Below, one piece after another: positions 1 to 8,689 of a stretch of 60,767 nt of DNA; position 1 is the first letter of the stretch; each line of letters begins with the position of its first letter. Source of the DNA: Candidatus Bipolaricaulota bacterium (GTDB lineage Bacteria > Bipolaricaulota > Bipolaricaulia > M55B111); the NCBI GenBank assembly GCA_018335015.1, contig JAGXKX010000004.1, positions 1-60,767 on the forward strand. The letters are read 5' to 3'. Under the pieces are notes generated by a model. It saw only the letters and a list, made by a program, of their open reading frames with translations, ran no database searches and was not told the DNA's origin. The translations under genes were made by a program, and so were the position numbers.

Positions 1-96
1 AAAAATCAGTTGAGTGAACATTTTTGATCTCAAATCACTGTATGTCAGCATTACCTGAGTGGAACCATTAGGACTAAGAAGGATCATTAAAACTCA

Positions 97-145
97 TTTC
101 CCCCTCGATGGGGGAAAGAGAGAATGGGGGTGATTGGGTCTTAAA
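97..145. repeat. Short GC-rich hairpin repeat, copy 1
   Basis: An 8-bp perfect stem (TTTCCCCC / GGGGGAAA, loop TCGAT) is followed by GAGAGAATGGGGGTG. A clearly related sequence lies at 19103-19145. Both copies sit 40-60 nt downstream of the stop codon of a minus-strand gene, so they may work as transcript ends, but neither has a convincing U-tract on that strand. This looks like a small dispersed palindromic repeat rather than a canonical terminator. Confidence 0.5.
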
Positions 146-155
146 GCTAATAAAG

Positions 156-1460
156 TTACCTTATCCTCTCTTTGATCAGTTCCGGTTTCGCGGTCCGGGA
201 AGGGGTCAGTGTGAAGGCTTCGCGCACCAGTGGTTTTGCCTCTTCCAGGTTCGAGTCGTCGTTGTAATGTATCGTCGCGACCCTGCCGGAGCTGGGTACT
301 TCGTCCCCGATTTTCTTCTCGATTTCTATTCCGACGGCGTGATCTATTTTTTCTCCCTTTTCCTGCCGGCCCGCGCCGAGGATGTTTGCTGCCCTGCCTA
401 TCTTTAAAGCATCAAGGCCTGAGACGTAACCTTCTCCGTCAAGTTTTACATCAACCCTATTTTCGCTGGTTGGAAGCAGGCTCGGGTCTTCGATAATTTC
501 AGGATTTCCGCCCTGGTTTTTTATTAGCCTTTCGAATTTTTCCAGAGCAAGACCCGAAGCCAGCTTATCTTCGGCAAACTCTACGCCTTCTTCAATCGAA
601 TCGACCTTTCCGGACTGGAGGAGAAGTTCGGCTACAAGGTTTACCGTTACCTCCCGGAGTTCTCCCGAGGTTTCATCCTTCAGGACTTTTATCGCTTCCC
701 GGACCTCCAGAGAATTACCTACCGCGCGACCGAGGGGCTGGTTCATGTCCGTTATAAGGGCGGTTACGGTTAGACCTACTTCCTTTCCTATGTCGACACA
801 ACCCTGAGCCAGCTCCCTGGCCCTCTCGAGTTCCTTCATTATGGCCCCGGCGCCGGACTTGATATCCAGGACGAGGCCGTCGGGACCGCAGGCAATTTTT
901 TTGCTCATGATACTGCTTACGATCAGGGGGAGGGATTCGACCGTTCCCGTCACGTCTCTCAGCTCGTAAAGCTTCTGGTCGGCGGGAACGAGATCGGAGG
1001 TATGTTCCATTATCGCCATTCCGTCCTTCTCCATTCCTGTAAGGAATTCTCGGGTGTCGAGACTAACCCGGAACCCGGGAATCGACTCCAATTTATCTAT
1101 GGTCCCGCCGGTATGTCCCAGACCTCTGCCGGAGAGCTTGCCTATCTTTAACCCCACGGCTCCGACCAGCGGAACCAGGACCAGCGAGACGGAGTCCCCG
1201 ACTCCCCCGCTGGAGTGCTTGTCGACTTTAATCCCATCTACAGAGGACAGGTCGAGCTGTTTGCCGGAGTTTGCCATGCTCGTTGTGAGTTTGGCCGTCT
1301 CTTCCCGATCCAGTGAATTAAAGTAGACCGCCATGAGGAAGGCGGACATCTGGTAGTCAGGCACTTCACCCGCTACGTAGTCTTTTACTAAGCGATCGAT
1401 TTCAGGGGGTGAAAGTTTCTCGCCGTTTCGTTTCTTGACCAGAGTGTCGAGGAAATTCAT
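156..1460 (-). CDS. pdp: Pyrimidine-nucleoside phosphorylase (thymidine phosphorylase family)
   Basis: Catalyses phosphorolysis of uridine, deoxyuridine or thymidine to the free base and (deoxy)ribose 1-phosphate in the cytoplasm. At 434 aa it has the usual family length. It carries the phosphate-binding signature KHSSGGVGD (residues about 81-89), then SGRGLGHTGGTIDKLE and the LRDVTGTVESLPLI region, and a complete C-terminal PYNP domain. It is the last gene of the minus-strand operon that starts with the BMP binding protein, 5 nt after the second permease, so it very likely processes the imported nucleosides. The sequence resembles the broad-specificity Pdp type, but the choice between Pdp and strict thymidine phosphorylase (DeoA) is inference. 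Confidence 0.95.
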   Translation of the reverse strand: MNFLDTLVKKRNGEKLSPPEIDRLVKDYVAGEVPDYQMSAFLMAVYFNSLDREETAKLTTSMANSGKQLDLSSVDGIKVDKHSSGGVGDSVSLVLVPLVGAVGLKIGKLSGRGLGHTGGTIDKLESIPGFRVSLDTREFLTGMEKDGMAIMEHTSDLVPADQKLYELRDVTGTVESLPLIVSSIMSKKIACGPDGLVLDIKSGAGAIMKELERARELAQGCVDIGKEVGLTVTALITDMNQPLGRAVGNSLEVREAIKVLKDETSGELREVTVNLVAELLLQSGKVDSIEEGVEFAEDKLASGLALEKFERLIKNQGGNPEIIEDPSLLPTSENRVDVKLDGEGYVSGLDALKIGRAANILGAGRQEKGEKIDHAVGIEIEKKIGDEVPSSGRVATIHYNDDSNLEEAKPLVREAFTLTPSRTAKPELIKERIR

Positions 1461-1465
1461 TTTAA

Positions 1466-2374
1466 TTATTCCCTCTGATAGGGCTCTCCTAGTTTATCGG
1501 GAAACCTTGCCCTACCAATTGCACCAGCAACGGCGAGTAAGGTTACAATATAGGGAGTCATCAATATGAACTGCCAGGGTATGTATTTCTTCACCCCGGC
1601 TGCGCTCGAAACCCAGACTCCCAGACTGTCGAAAAAGCCGAAGATAAATCCTCCCAGTAAGGCGAGAAGGGGATTTAGCTTGCTAAATACTACTGTGGCC
1701 AGAGCGATAAAACCTCGACCGGCCGCGAGTTCTTTGGTGAGTACTCCAAACCAATCTAAACTCATAAAGGCGCCGCCCAGTCCGGCCAGCATAGCGCCGG
1801 AAACTGTCGCAAAGAACCTGATCCTCTCTACATTTATCCCGGCGACATCCGCCGCTCTCGGGTGTTCGCCACAGATATTTATTTTCAGGCCGAGCTTTGT
1901 ATTTGAAACCAGATAATATACCAAAAAGACTATTACCAGAGTCAATATCGTTATATAGCTTATTCCACCGAAAGGTGTATCAATTTTTGGCATTCTCGCA
2001 GAAGCAGGAACTATGTGGTGTCCGGGGGTTTGCCAAACTGCGATAAGGCCGAAGGCTATAAGACCTCCGCCGAAAAGGTTGATGCCGACTCCGCTTATTA
2101 CCTGGTCACCTTTGAGATAAACGCTGATAAACCCGTGTAGTGCGCCGATCGCAAAACCCGTTACTATACCTGCCAGCAGTCCGACGTAGGGGGAGCCCGT
2201 CGCCTGGGCACTGACAGCACCGGTAAAAGCGCTTATCAGCAATATCCCCTCGAGGCCTATGTCAATTACTCCCGAACGCTCTCCAATTATTTCTCCCACT
2301 GCAGCGAGGGTGATGGGAACCATGGCGTTCAAAGAGATGACCAATATTCTGAGAAAACTAGTAAAAAATTCCAT
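1466..2374 (-). CDS. Nucleoside-type ABC transporter permease (second permease)
   Basis: A 302-aa integral membrane protein of the BPD_transp_2 family, with about eight to nine hydrophobic segments and the family region GEIIGERSGVIDIGLEGILL near the N terminus. In this family the two permeases form the channel of BMP-dependent guanosine/nucleoside importers such as YufOPQ-NupN or RnsABCD. It lies between the other permease (2 nt gap) and the nucleoside phosphorylase (5 nt gap), so it is probably translationally coupled. The nucleoside substrate is inferred from the operon, not visible in this protein. Confidence 0.9.
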   Translation of the reverse strand: MEFFTSFLRILVISLNAMVPITLAAVGEIIGERSGVIDIGLEGILLISAFTGAVSAQATGSPYVGLLAGIVTGFAIGALHGFISVYLKGDQVISGVGINLFGGGLIAFGLIAVWQTPGHHIVPASARMPKIDTPFGGISYITILTLVIVFLVYYLVSNTKLGLKINICGEHPRAADVAGINVERIRFFATVSGAMLAGLGGAFMSLDWFGVLTKELAAGRGFIALATVVFSKLNPLLALLGGFIFGFFDSLGVWVSSAAGVKKYIPWQFILMTPYIVTLLAVAGAIGRARFPDKLGEPYQRE

Positions 2375-2376
2375 GA

Positions 2377-3462
2377 TTAGCTGGCTTTCACCTCATTTAT
2401 CCAGTTCCTCACGGCTGGCAGTAGCTGGTTCGACAGCTCAATTAGTTCGGGTGCTGCGAGGGCAATAATAATTACCCCCTGAATAATCCTTACCATTTCC
2501 AGAGGCACGCCGGCCGTTATCTGCATGGTCCGGGCCCCTACGTTGAGACCGGCGAAGAAAACTGCGGCGAAAATAACGCCTATCGGGTGGTTTCGTCCAA
2601 TCAACGCAACGCCTATTCCATCGAACCCCAGGTTTCTTACGGTCGACAAATCGGAATAGAGAGCGTAGGTAGGTGGGTGACCGATTATCTGCAAAGCCCC
2701 GGCTACACCAGCAGCCAGACCACCAAGAATAAATGTGGAGTTAATCGAGTAGTTTTCTTTTATACCCGCGTAATTGGCGGCGGCCGGGTTTTGCCCTACT
2801 ACTCTTAATTCAAACCCGAGTGTCGTCCGCCAGAGGAGGAAAAAAATCAATAAAGAAAAAGCGAGAGAGACAAACAGAGCGTATGTAAGGCTCGTCCCGC
2901 TAACCATTATGGGTAACCTGGAAGTGGTGGCGGCACTGATGGACTTCTCGGCTCGCTGGGGGTCTCCCAGCCATTCTACAACCGCGTACATTCCAAAGTA
3001 GAGCGCAACCCAGTTCAACATTATAGTCGAGATTACTTCGTGGACTCCTCTGGTTATCTTTAGAAAGGACGGGGGTAGGCTCCAGATGGCACCGGCCATC
3101 GCCCCCGCTATTATTGCAACCAGTACGTGAATTCCGGAAGGAAGAGATAATAAGCTAACGGAAATTGCCGCCAGCGCCCCCATGAATACCTGACCTTCCG
3201 CCCCTATGTTGAATATTCCACCACGGACACCGATTGCAAAAGTGAGACCGGTCAATATGAGCGGAGTAGCCCGGGCCAGAGTAGAGCTGAACCCGTAAAA
3301 ACTTCCAAATATCGCTGTAAACAGCGCATCGTAGGCGCCAAAAGGTGCATAACCCCATATAGCCATGATAATTGCTCCCACAGCTAAACCGATGAGGCCG
3401 GCCAGAAATGAGTTTAATATTGGTTTAACCTGCTCGTATATACGTGTAAGCATCTCATTCAC
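2377..3462 (-). CDS. Nucleoside-type ABC transporter permease (first permease)
   Basis: A 361-aa membrane protein of the BPD_transp_2 family with an N-terminal membrane anchor and the motif GVRGGIFNIGAEGQVFMGA, typical of the RnsC/YufP-type subunit. It pairs with the 302-aa permease immediately downstream. It begins 14 nt after the ATPase gene. Gene order (binding protein, ATPase, large permease, small permease, phosphorylase) matches known nucleoside uptake operons. Confidence 0.9.
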   Translation of the reverse strand: MNEMLTRIYEQVKPILNSFLAGLIGLAVGAIIMAIWGYAPFGAYDALFTAIFGSFYGFSSTLARATPLILTGLTFAIGVRGGIFNIGAEGQVFMGALAAISVSLLSLPSGIHVLVAIIAGAMAGAIWSLPPSFLKITRGVHEVISTIMLNWVALYFGMYAVVEWLGDPQRAEKSISAATTSRLPIMVSGTSLTYALFVSLAFSLLIFFLLWRTTLGFELRVVGQNPAAANYAGIKENYSINSTFILGGLAAGVAGALQIIGHPPTYALYSDLSTVRNLGFDGIGVALIGRNHPIGVIFAAVFFAGLNVGARTMQITAGVPLEMVRIIQGVIIIALAAPELIELSNQLLPAVRNWINEVKAS

Positions 3463-3476
3463 CAGTAGTTAATTTT

Positions 3477-5024
3477 TTATGCCCCGGTCATAATCATTCC
3501 CAGTTCACTCTTGTCAGCTTCGTCAGAGTCGACAATTCCCACCACGTTACCTTCGAACATTACCGCGATTCTGTCGCTCAAAGAAATTACCTCGTCCAGG
3601 TCCTCGGATACAAGCAAGATCGCCGAACCACTGTCCCGGAGGTCGATGAATAACTCCCATGTGTGACTTACAGCCCTCCTATCTAGTCCGTGAGTGGGGT
3701 GAGAAGCGATAATAATCTCGGGGTCTCTCCAGCTTTCCCTGCCAAGGATCATTCGCTGAATGTTTCCTCCCGATAGAATCCTGGTTTCCGACTTCCAGAT
3801 GTCCGGTGCTATCACGTCAAATTCTTCTATTATCTCTTCGGCGTGATTGGTTATGGCAGAGCGATTTAATACGGAGTGCCAGGAAAAAGGAGAATCCCGG
3901 TAATCCCGCAGGACCATATTCTCACCTACGGTCATCGGTTCCACGACACCTATTTCCCTCCGTTTTTCCGGCATGTGGGCGACTCCCTTTTCCTGAATCT
4001 CGCGTGGGGAAGCATTGGTCATATCTTCTCCTTCTATGATGAGACTGCCCTCGTCTATCTCTCGAAGTCCCGTTATCGCCTCAATTAACTCGGATTGCCC
4101 GTTGCCTGAGACTCCTGCCACACCGAGAATTTCTCCTTCGTGGAGGTCCAGTGATACACCGTTTAACTGCGTATTCCCCCTTGGTCCCGTGACGTAGATA
4201 TCCTCGACAGAGAGGGACGTGCTCTGTTTCTTGAATTCTTTCCGTTCGAGATGAATGGGAATCTTTTCGTCCAGCATCATTTCTGTCAGTTCCTCTTCGT
4301 CCGTCTCCTCGATGTCGGTTTCCCCCATGACTTTTCCTAATTTCAGGACGGTTACCCGGTCGGAAACCTCCATTACTTCCTCCATTTTGTGGGTAATAAA
4401 AACTATCCCGAATCCTTCGTCAGCCATCCCCCGGAGGACTTTGAATAGTTGCTGGGCTTCTTGGGGAGTCAGGAGCGAAGTGGGTTCGTCGAGAATGAGT
4501 ACTTGTGGCTCGTGGTAAAGTACTTTCAGGATCTCGGCTCGCTGCTGTTCTCCCGCGGAGAGGTCGCCAACTCTGACGGTTGGGTCGACCTCCAATCCGT
4601 ACTTCTGGGATAACCTATATACTCTGCTTTCGACCTTGTCAAGGGGGTAAGAAAAATCCGAATCGTCCGTACCCAGGGTCACATTTTCGGCCACCGTAAA
4701 TGGTTTTGCCAGCATTACTTCCTGGTGGATCATCCCCACGCCGTGCTCCAGACCGTCCTGAGGCGAGTTTAGTTCGACCTCTTCACCCTGGATGTATATT
4801 TTACCTGCCGTGCTTCCGTAAAAGCCGGAAAGTATATTTGCCAGAACTGTCTTCCCTGCTCCGTTTTCTCCCAGCAAGGTGTGGACTTCGCCCTCTTTTA
4901 CGTCAAAGTCTATCTCGTTGAGTATTAGATGCTCCCAGACGCCAGGGAAACCTTTAGAAATCCCCTCGGCTCTTAGCAGGGTTCTTCCGGTATCTTTTCC
5001 TTCGGCGGTATCTGTTTTTGGCAT
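3477..5024 (-). CDS. Nucleoside-type ABC transporter ATPase, two fused nucleotide-binding domains
   Basis: A 515-aa ATPase made of two tandem ABC domains. The first has an intact Walker A (GENGAGKT), signature (LSAGEQQRAEIL) and Walker B (VLILDEPTS). The second has the degenerate Walker A (GVSGNGQSE) and the LSGGNIQR signature normal for the C-terminal half of sugar and nucleoside importers. It energises the two permeases encoded directly downstream. It is separated from the binding-protein gene by a strong hairpin terminator at 5034-5065, so it is probably made in smaller amounts than that protein. Confidence 0.93.
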   Translation of the reverse strand: MPKTDTAEGKDTGRTLLRAEGISKGFPGVWEHLILNEIDFDVKEGEVHTLLGENGAGKTVLANILSGFYGSTAGKIYIQGEEVELNSPQDGLEHGVGMIHQEVMLAKPFTVAENVTLGTDDSDFSYPLDKVESRVYRLSQKYGLEVDPTVRVGDLSAGEQQRAEILKVLYHEPQVLILDEPTSLLTPQEAQQLFKVLRGMADEGFGIVFITHKMEEVMEVSDRVTVLKLGKVMGETDIEETDEEELTEMMLDEKIPIHLERKEFKKQSTSLSVEDIYVTGPRGNTQLNGVSLDLHEGEILGVAGVSGNGQSELIEAITGLREIDEGSLIIEGEDMTNASPREIQEKGVAHMPEKRREIGVVEPMTVGENMVLRDYRDSPFSWHSVLNRSAITNHAEEIIEEFDVIAPDIWKSETRILSGGNIQRMILGRESWRDPEIIIASHPTHGLDRRAVSHTWELFIDLRDSGSAILLVSEDLDEVISLSDRIAVMFEGNVVGIVDSDEADKSELGMIMTGA

Positions 5025-5033
5025 TATAAAGTA

Positions 5034-5065
5034 AAAAACCCACCGGGATTTCCCGGTGGGTTTTT
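5034..5065. terminator. Bidirectional hairpin terminator inside the nucleoside transport operon
   Basis: A 9-bp perfect GC-rich stem (CCCACCGGG, loop ATTT, CCCGGTGGG) is extended by A5/T5 on its outer sides, giving a U-tract in either direction. It lies in the 53-nt gap between the BMP gene stop and the ATPase start. Partial read-through would give high binding protein and low transporter, a common arrangement. Confidence 0.85.
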
Positions 5066-5077
5066 AGTTGTTATTTT

Positions 5078-6286
5078 TTATGGATATTCTTTTCTAACGT
5101 CTTTCATTTCCTCTTCGGTCGAAGGTGCTGGCGGAGTTAGGCTGCCACTTACTATAAGGTTCTCCAGTTCGTTGACCCCGGTCCAGACGAAGTGCGGAAT
5201 TTCCTCTCTCATCTCAAGCCAGTTATCCTTTATCGTATCGACGTCTTCTTCCTTGATCTGGTCTCCCTTCAGACCGAACTGAATAAAGTCAACTAGTTGA
5301 TTGTAACGACTCATGCCAACACCCTGGTCATCCAGCCCTAATACTTCCGTTCCACCTTCAAAGTTTCCCTCAACTGCACGCTTCACCGCTATGTAGGAAG
5401 CTCGATCCACTCTCTTCATTCCACTTGCAAGAACTTTATTGCCGTTTCCCATATAATCCTGATTTGCGTCAACTCCAATCATGAACGGAGGGCCTGCCTC
5501 TTTTCCCTGCTGGTTGAGTTTATCCTTGACCGCTTCCAGTATCCCCAGACCTAGAGGCCCGGCGACGTTGTAAACCAGACCTGCACCCTGAGATATCTGA
5601 GCGTTGGCGGAGGATTTTCCTTTTGCGACATCGCTGAACGTGCCGGTGTAAGTCCAGAGCAAATCGACGTTTGCCTTCTCTCCCGTGACCTTTTCGTAAT
5701 AATCCAGCCCCCATTTTATCCCGAATCGGTAGCCGGCTTCGAACTTCCAGAGTGGCGGTATTTCAATGCCAAGAACGATGCCCACCTTTGAGTAATCGTA
5801 GTGGGCCGCGGTCATCGCGGCTAGAGCGCCCACCAGTGCACTGCTTTGCTGTTCTTGGAATACGAAGTTAAGTACATTGGGCTGATCGACTACGGCATCA
5901 ATTAGGGCGAAGTTCTGGTCCGGAAATTGCTTTGCTGCTGTTTCGATGGCGTCTGTTAGAAGGAAACCTACTCCTATTATTACTTCGTAATCGCCAGTAC
6001 GGGCTAAATTTCTTACATTAGGAAGATAGTCAGCCTCGCTTGCCGGTTGAGCGACCTGTAGTTCGACTCCGAACTCGGCTGCGGCTTCGTCCGCACCCTT
6101 GAACCCCATGTCGTTGAAGCTTAGGTCTCCCCGACCTCCGACGTCAGTGACTACTGCAATCTTCTTTTTGTCCTGAGCAACGGCATTGATTCCAAGGCTG
6201 GAAACTATAGTAATTCCAAAACTTAGCAGACCAATAACTAAGGACAAAGCAATAAATCTTGTTATATTCGAGTTATTCCTAAACAT
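5078..6286 (-). CDS. BMP-family nucleoside-binding protein, exported
   Basis: The extracytoplasmic binding component of the ABC importer below it (402 aa). After a signal sequence come the BMP/Med hallmarks VTDVGGRGDLSFNDMGFKGADEA and the GVDANQDYMGNG region. The signal peptide has a long hydrophobic core ending INAVAQD and contains no cysteine, so it looks like a signal peptidase I substrate; most BMP proteins are lipoproteins with a lipobox. In a diderm the protein could be free in the periplasm. A TTGCGG-N17-TATACT promoter lies about 80 nt upstream. Confidence 0.92.
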   Translation of the reverse strand: MFRNNSNITRFIALSLVIGLLSFGITIVSSLGINAVAQDKKKIAVVTDVGGRGDLSFNDMGFKGADEAAAEFGVELQVAQPASEADYLPNVRNLARTGDYEVIIGVGFLLTDAIETAAKQFPDQNFALIDAVVDQPNVLNFVFQEQQSSALVGALAAMTAAHYDYSKVGIVLGIEIPPLWKFEAGYRFGIKWGLDYYEKVTGEKANVDLLWTYTGTFSDVAKGKSSANAQISQGAGLVYNVAGPLGLGILEAVKDKLNQQGKEAGPPFMIGVDANQDYMGNGNKVLASGMKRVDRASYIAVKRAVEGNFEGGTEVLGLDDQGVGMSRYNQLVDFIQFGLKGDQIKEEDVDTIKDNWLEMREEIPHFVWTGVNELENLIVSGSLTPPAPSTEEEMKDVRKEYP

Positions 6287-6368
6287 AATACCCCCTTTAT
6301 AAGGTATGAGTGAGTCGTTATTAGTTCGAGCCAGGAAAGTTTTCTTAAATCACCCCCCTGATTAAAAA

Positions 6369-6397
6369 AGTATAAAAAGTGCTGGCCAGACCCGCAA
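6369..6397 (-). promoter_or_regulatory. Candidate sigma70-type promoter of the nucleoside transport operon
   Basis: On the minus strand, TTGCGG is followed after exactly 17 nt by TATACT, about 80 nt upstream of the BMP start codon. It ends 3 nt from the stop codon of the biotinyl-domain gene, so the transport operon probably has its own promoter. The -35 box is a weak match. Confidence 0.45.
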
Positions 6398-6399
6398 AT

Positions 6400-6654
6400 C
6401 TAAGCCTGGATTATCCTAGCCATAGTTCTATTTACTTCAGTTTTTTCTCCCTGTTCGATAAGGATATCGTCGACCATTCCATCCGTCGGAGATTCGACGG
6501 AAAACGTCGACTTCATAGTTTCAATTTCCGCTATTTCCATTCCCTTTGTTACTTTGTCCCCGGGAGATACCTTCCACTCTACAATGCTTATTTCTTCGAC
6601 TTTACCTAACTCCGGTACTTTTACGTCTACGCTGTCTGACAAGTCGATCACCAA
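6400..6654 (-). CDS. Stand-alone biotinyl/lipoyl-attachment domain protein
   Basis: An 84-aa single-domain protein with the half-barrel fold of biotin/lipoyl carriers: VKVPELGKVEEISIVEWKVSPGDKV, attachment hairpin IETMKSTFSVESPTDG, then VDDILIEQGEKTEV. The modified lysine is the K of ETMKS. Biotin carriers usually have AMKM and lipoyl domains ETDKA, so the type is ambiguous although the Met before Lys leans to biotin. No carboxylase, dehydrogenase or glycine-cleavage gene is nearby. The only possible modifying enzyme in the window is the birA-like ligase at 23290-23859. Confidence 0.8.
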   Translation of the reverse strand: MVIDLSDSVDVKVPELGKVEEISIVEWKVSPGDKVTKGMEIAEIETMKSTFSVESPTDGMVDDILIEQGEKTEVNRTMARIIQA

Positions 6655-6901
6655 CTTTAGGGAGTTAAATTGCCAACTGATTTTTTGAGTACATTTATTT
6701 TACGCAAGTTCCGCGCGGTTGATCAAGTACGATAATCAAGGCAAAAACCTCGATTTGGGCTCGGAGTTCTATGCCCGAATTCAGAATACCCTTAGATATT
6801 TAGACGGTTAAATATAGATCTTCCGCTTGGATTTAAACACGACCAGTAAAAATTGACTGGAACTTCGACCTTCTATTTCAGGTTATGCGGGTTATGACAA
6901 T

Positions 6902-8353
6902 TCAAGCTTCGTAGCTGGAGCGGATTTCTTCCTTTAGTTCCTTTATTTCTTCGTAGAGAAGAGGAGTGTCTTCGATCATGCTGTCTATTTTTTTGTGGGA
7001 GTGCATTACCGTGCTGTGGTCACGACTCCCGAACTTCTTTCCCAGGGCCGGAAAAGAACTGTCCGTCAGCTCGCGGGAGAGGTAGATCGCTATGTGTCGT
7101 GCCCGGGCGATCTCTTTCTTCCTGCTTTTTCCTTCCAGGTCCTCGATGGATAGATCGTAATTGCTCGTGACGACTTCTTTGATGGAGCCGACTGTGAGCT
7201 CTTTGGGCTCACTCGACTCGTCCGGTAGGAAGCTTCGAACCTCTTCGATTTTTAGCTTTCCGCCGGCGAGGTTCGCGTGGGCCACGGCTTTTATCAGGGC
7301 GCCTTCCAGAGCCCGTACGTTGGTCGATACCCTGGTTGCAATTAGCTCCAGCACTTCGTCGTCAACTTTTAACCCTTTCTGAGCCGCCTTTTTCCTGAGT
7401 ATGGCCACTCGAGTCTCGAAGTTTGGCGGCTGGATGTCCGCGACCAGACCCCACCTAAAACGCGATACGAGCCGATCCTGGAGGTCGGAAAACTCCTGTG
7501 GAGATCGGTCCGAAGTCAGGACGATCTGCTTGTCGTTCCCGTAAAGTTCGTTAAAAGTGTGAAACAGCTCCTCCTGAGTACCCTCTTTGTTTTCGAGGAA
7601 CTGTACGTCGTCGAGGAGGAACGCCTGAACGGATCGATATTTATTCCTGAATTCGTCATTTTTATTCTGCCTTATCGCCTGGATCATCTCTATGGCGAAC
7701 CTCTCCGAGGATGTGTAAATTACCTGGCCAGCAGGGTTCTGCTTTTTCAGGTAATTACCGATGGAGTGCAGGAGGTGCGTCTTGCCCAATCCGACTTTTG
7801 AATATAGAAAGAGAGGGTTGTAAGATTCTGCCGGCGATTCAGCCACGGCTCGACTGGCCGCGCTTGCAAGCTGGTTGCTCTTGCTTTTTACGAAATTGTC
7901 AAAGGTGTATTCTCTGTTGAGAGCCATCTGGCCGGCTGTATTACCGGTTCTTTCCTGGCCCTCGAGGGGGGTAGAGCCGCCCCCCGAGGAGGCCGGACTT
8001 GAGGGTTCTTCGGTTGAATTACCGCCGGAACTGACTGGGGGAGGTTGGAGGCTCGTTCCGTCCAGATTTTCTTCACTTTCAGTTGCCTCGTCACGCTCTT
8101 CCGGTTCAGCTACCTGAACGCTGACCTCTTTTTCCTCACCGGTCAGCTGTTTAACCGTGGACTTTATTAGGTCCAGGTAGCGTTCTTCCAGTCCGCGTTT
8201 TATAAAACCGCTGGGAGCTGATAACTCAATCCGGCCGTCCTGGAGGTCAACGGGTTCTAGGTTGTTGACCCAGGTTTCGAAGCTCGCCTCCGGTAGCTCC
8301 TTCTCTAGATTTTTTTTGATTTCCTGCCAAAGATGCACAGTTTGTTCACTCAT
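6902..8353 (-). CDS. dnaA: Chromosomal replication initiator protein DnaA
   Basis: A 483-aa AAA+ initiator that binds DnaA boxes and opens oriC. Domain I (residues about 1-75) is present. Domain II (about 80-150) is a long disordered linker rich in Ser, Gly, Pro and Glu. Domain III has Walker A (VGLGKTHLL), Walker B (LLDDVQFL) and the sensor region. Domain IV ends with the DNA-binding signature SRDHSTVMHSHKKI. There is no dnaN, recF or gyrB next to it (dnaN is 43 kb away at 51957), and I see no cluster of TTATCCACA-type boxes around the gene, so this locus may not be the origin. Confidence 0.97.
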   Translation of the reverse strand: MSEQTVHLWQEIKKNLEKELPEASFETWVNNLEPVDLQDGRIELSAPSGFIKRGLEERYLDLIKSTVKQLTGEEKEVSVQVAEPEERDEATESEENLDGTSLQPPPVSSGGNSTEEPSSPASSGGGSTPLEGQERTGNTAGQMALNREYTFDNFVKSKSNQLASAASRAVAESPAESYNPLFLYSKVGLGKTHLLHSIGNYLKKQNPAGQVIYTSSERFAIEMIQAIRQNKNDEFRNKYRSVQAFLLDDVQFLENKEGTQEELFHTFNELYGNDKQIVLTSDRSPQEFSDLQDRLVSRFRWGLVADIQPPNFETRVAILRKKAAQKGLKVDDEVLELIATRVSTNVRALEGALIKAVAHANLAGGKLKIEEVRSFLPDESSEPKELTVGSIKEVVTSNYDLSIEDLEGKSRKKEIARARHIAIYLSRELTDSSFPALGKKFGSRDHSTVMHSHKKIDSMIEDTPLLYEEIKELKEEIRSSYEA

Positions 8354-8648
8354 TTTATATATCCCGGAAAATAATAATACATACTTTCGAGACCCATTTA
8401 CAAATCAATCATTTTCGAGCACTATTTTTCTATGCACCATATCAAGGGGGATAGAGTAATTTTTTAACTAAAGCTTCCTCCCACGGGCACGTTGAACTGA
8501 TCGGATTGGATCAGGATGCTAGGGACTCCCATCCTCCCGAACTTCGAGGAGATTTTTCTAAAATGCCGACCTAGATCCTCGTGTTTTATTTGGCTAATAG
8601 GCTGGTAAGTACCTATGAGCGGTCGTATAAGTGGGGTTAAAAATTTGG

Positions 8649-8667
8649 AAAAACGGGGAAGTCCCCG
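8649..8667 (-). terminator. Intrinsic terminator of polA
   Basis: On the minus strand, about 23 nt after the polA stop codon, the sequence reads CGGGG-ACTT-CCCCG-TTTTT: a 5-bp G/C stem followed directly by five U residues. A second small hairpin (GCCCT/AGGGC) precedes it. Confidence 0.65.
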
Positions 8668-8689
8668 CCCTGAGGGCTGGACGGGAAAA

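Noticed and set aside
1-20. Truncated MITE core at the window start (AAATCAGTTG) and at 21885
   Set aside because: Only 10-11 bases match the core and no stem or terminal repeat is nearby.
6287-6368. Purine riboswitch before the nucleoside transport operon
   Set aside because: The leader is short and shows none of the conserved junction sequences.
8354-8463. Replication origin upstream of dnaA
   Set aside because: AT-rich in places but no DnaA boxes or 13-mer repeats recognised.
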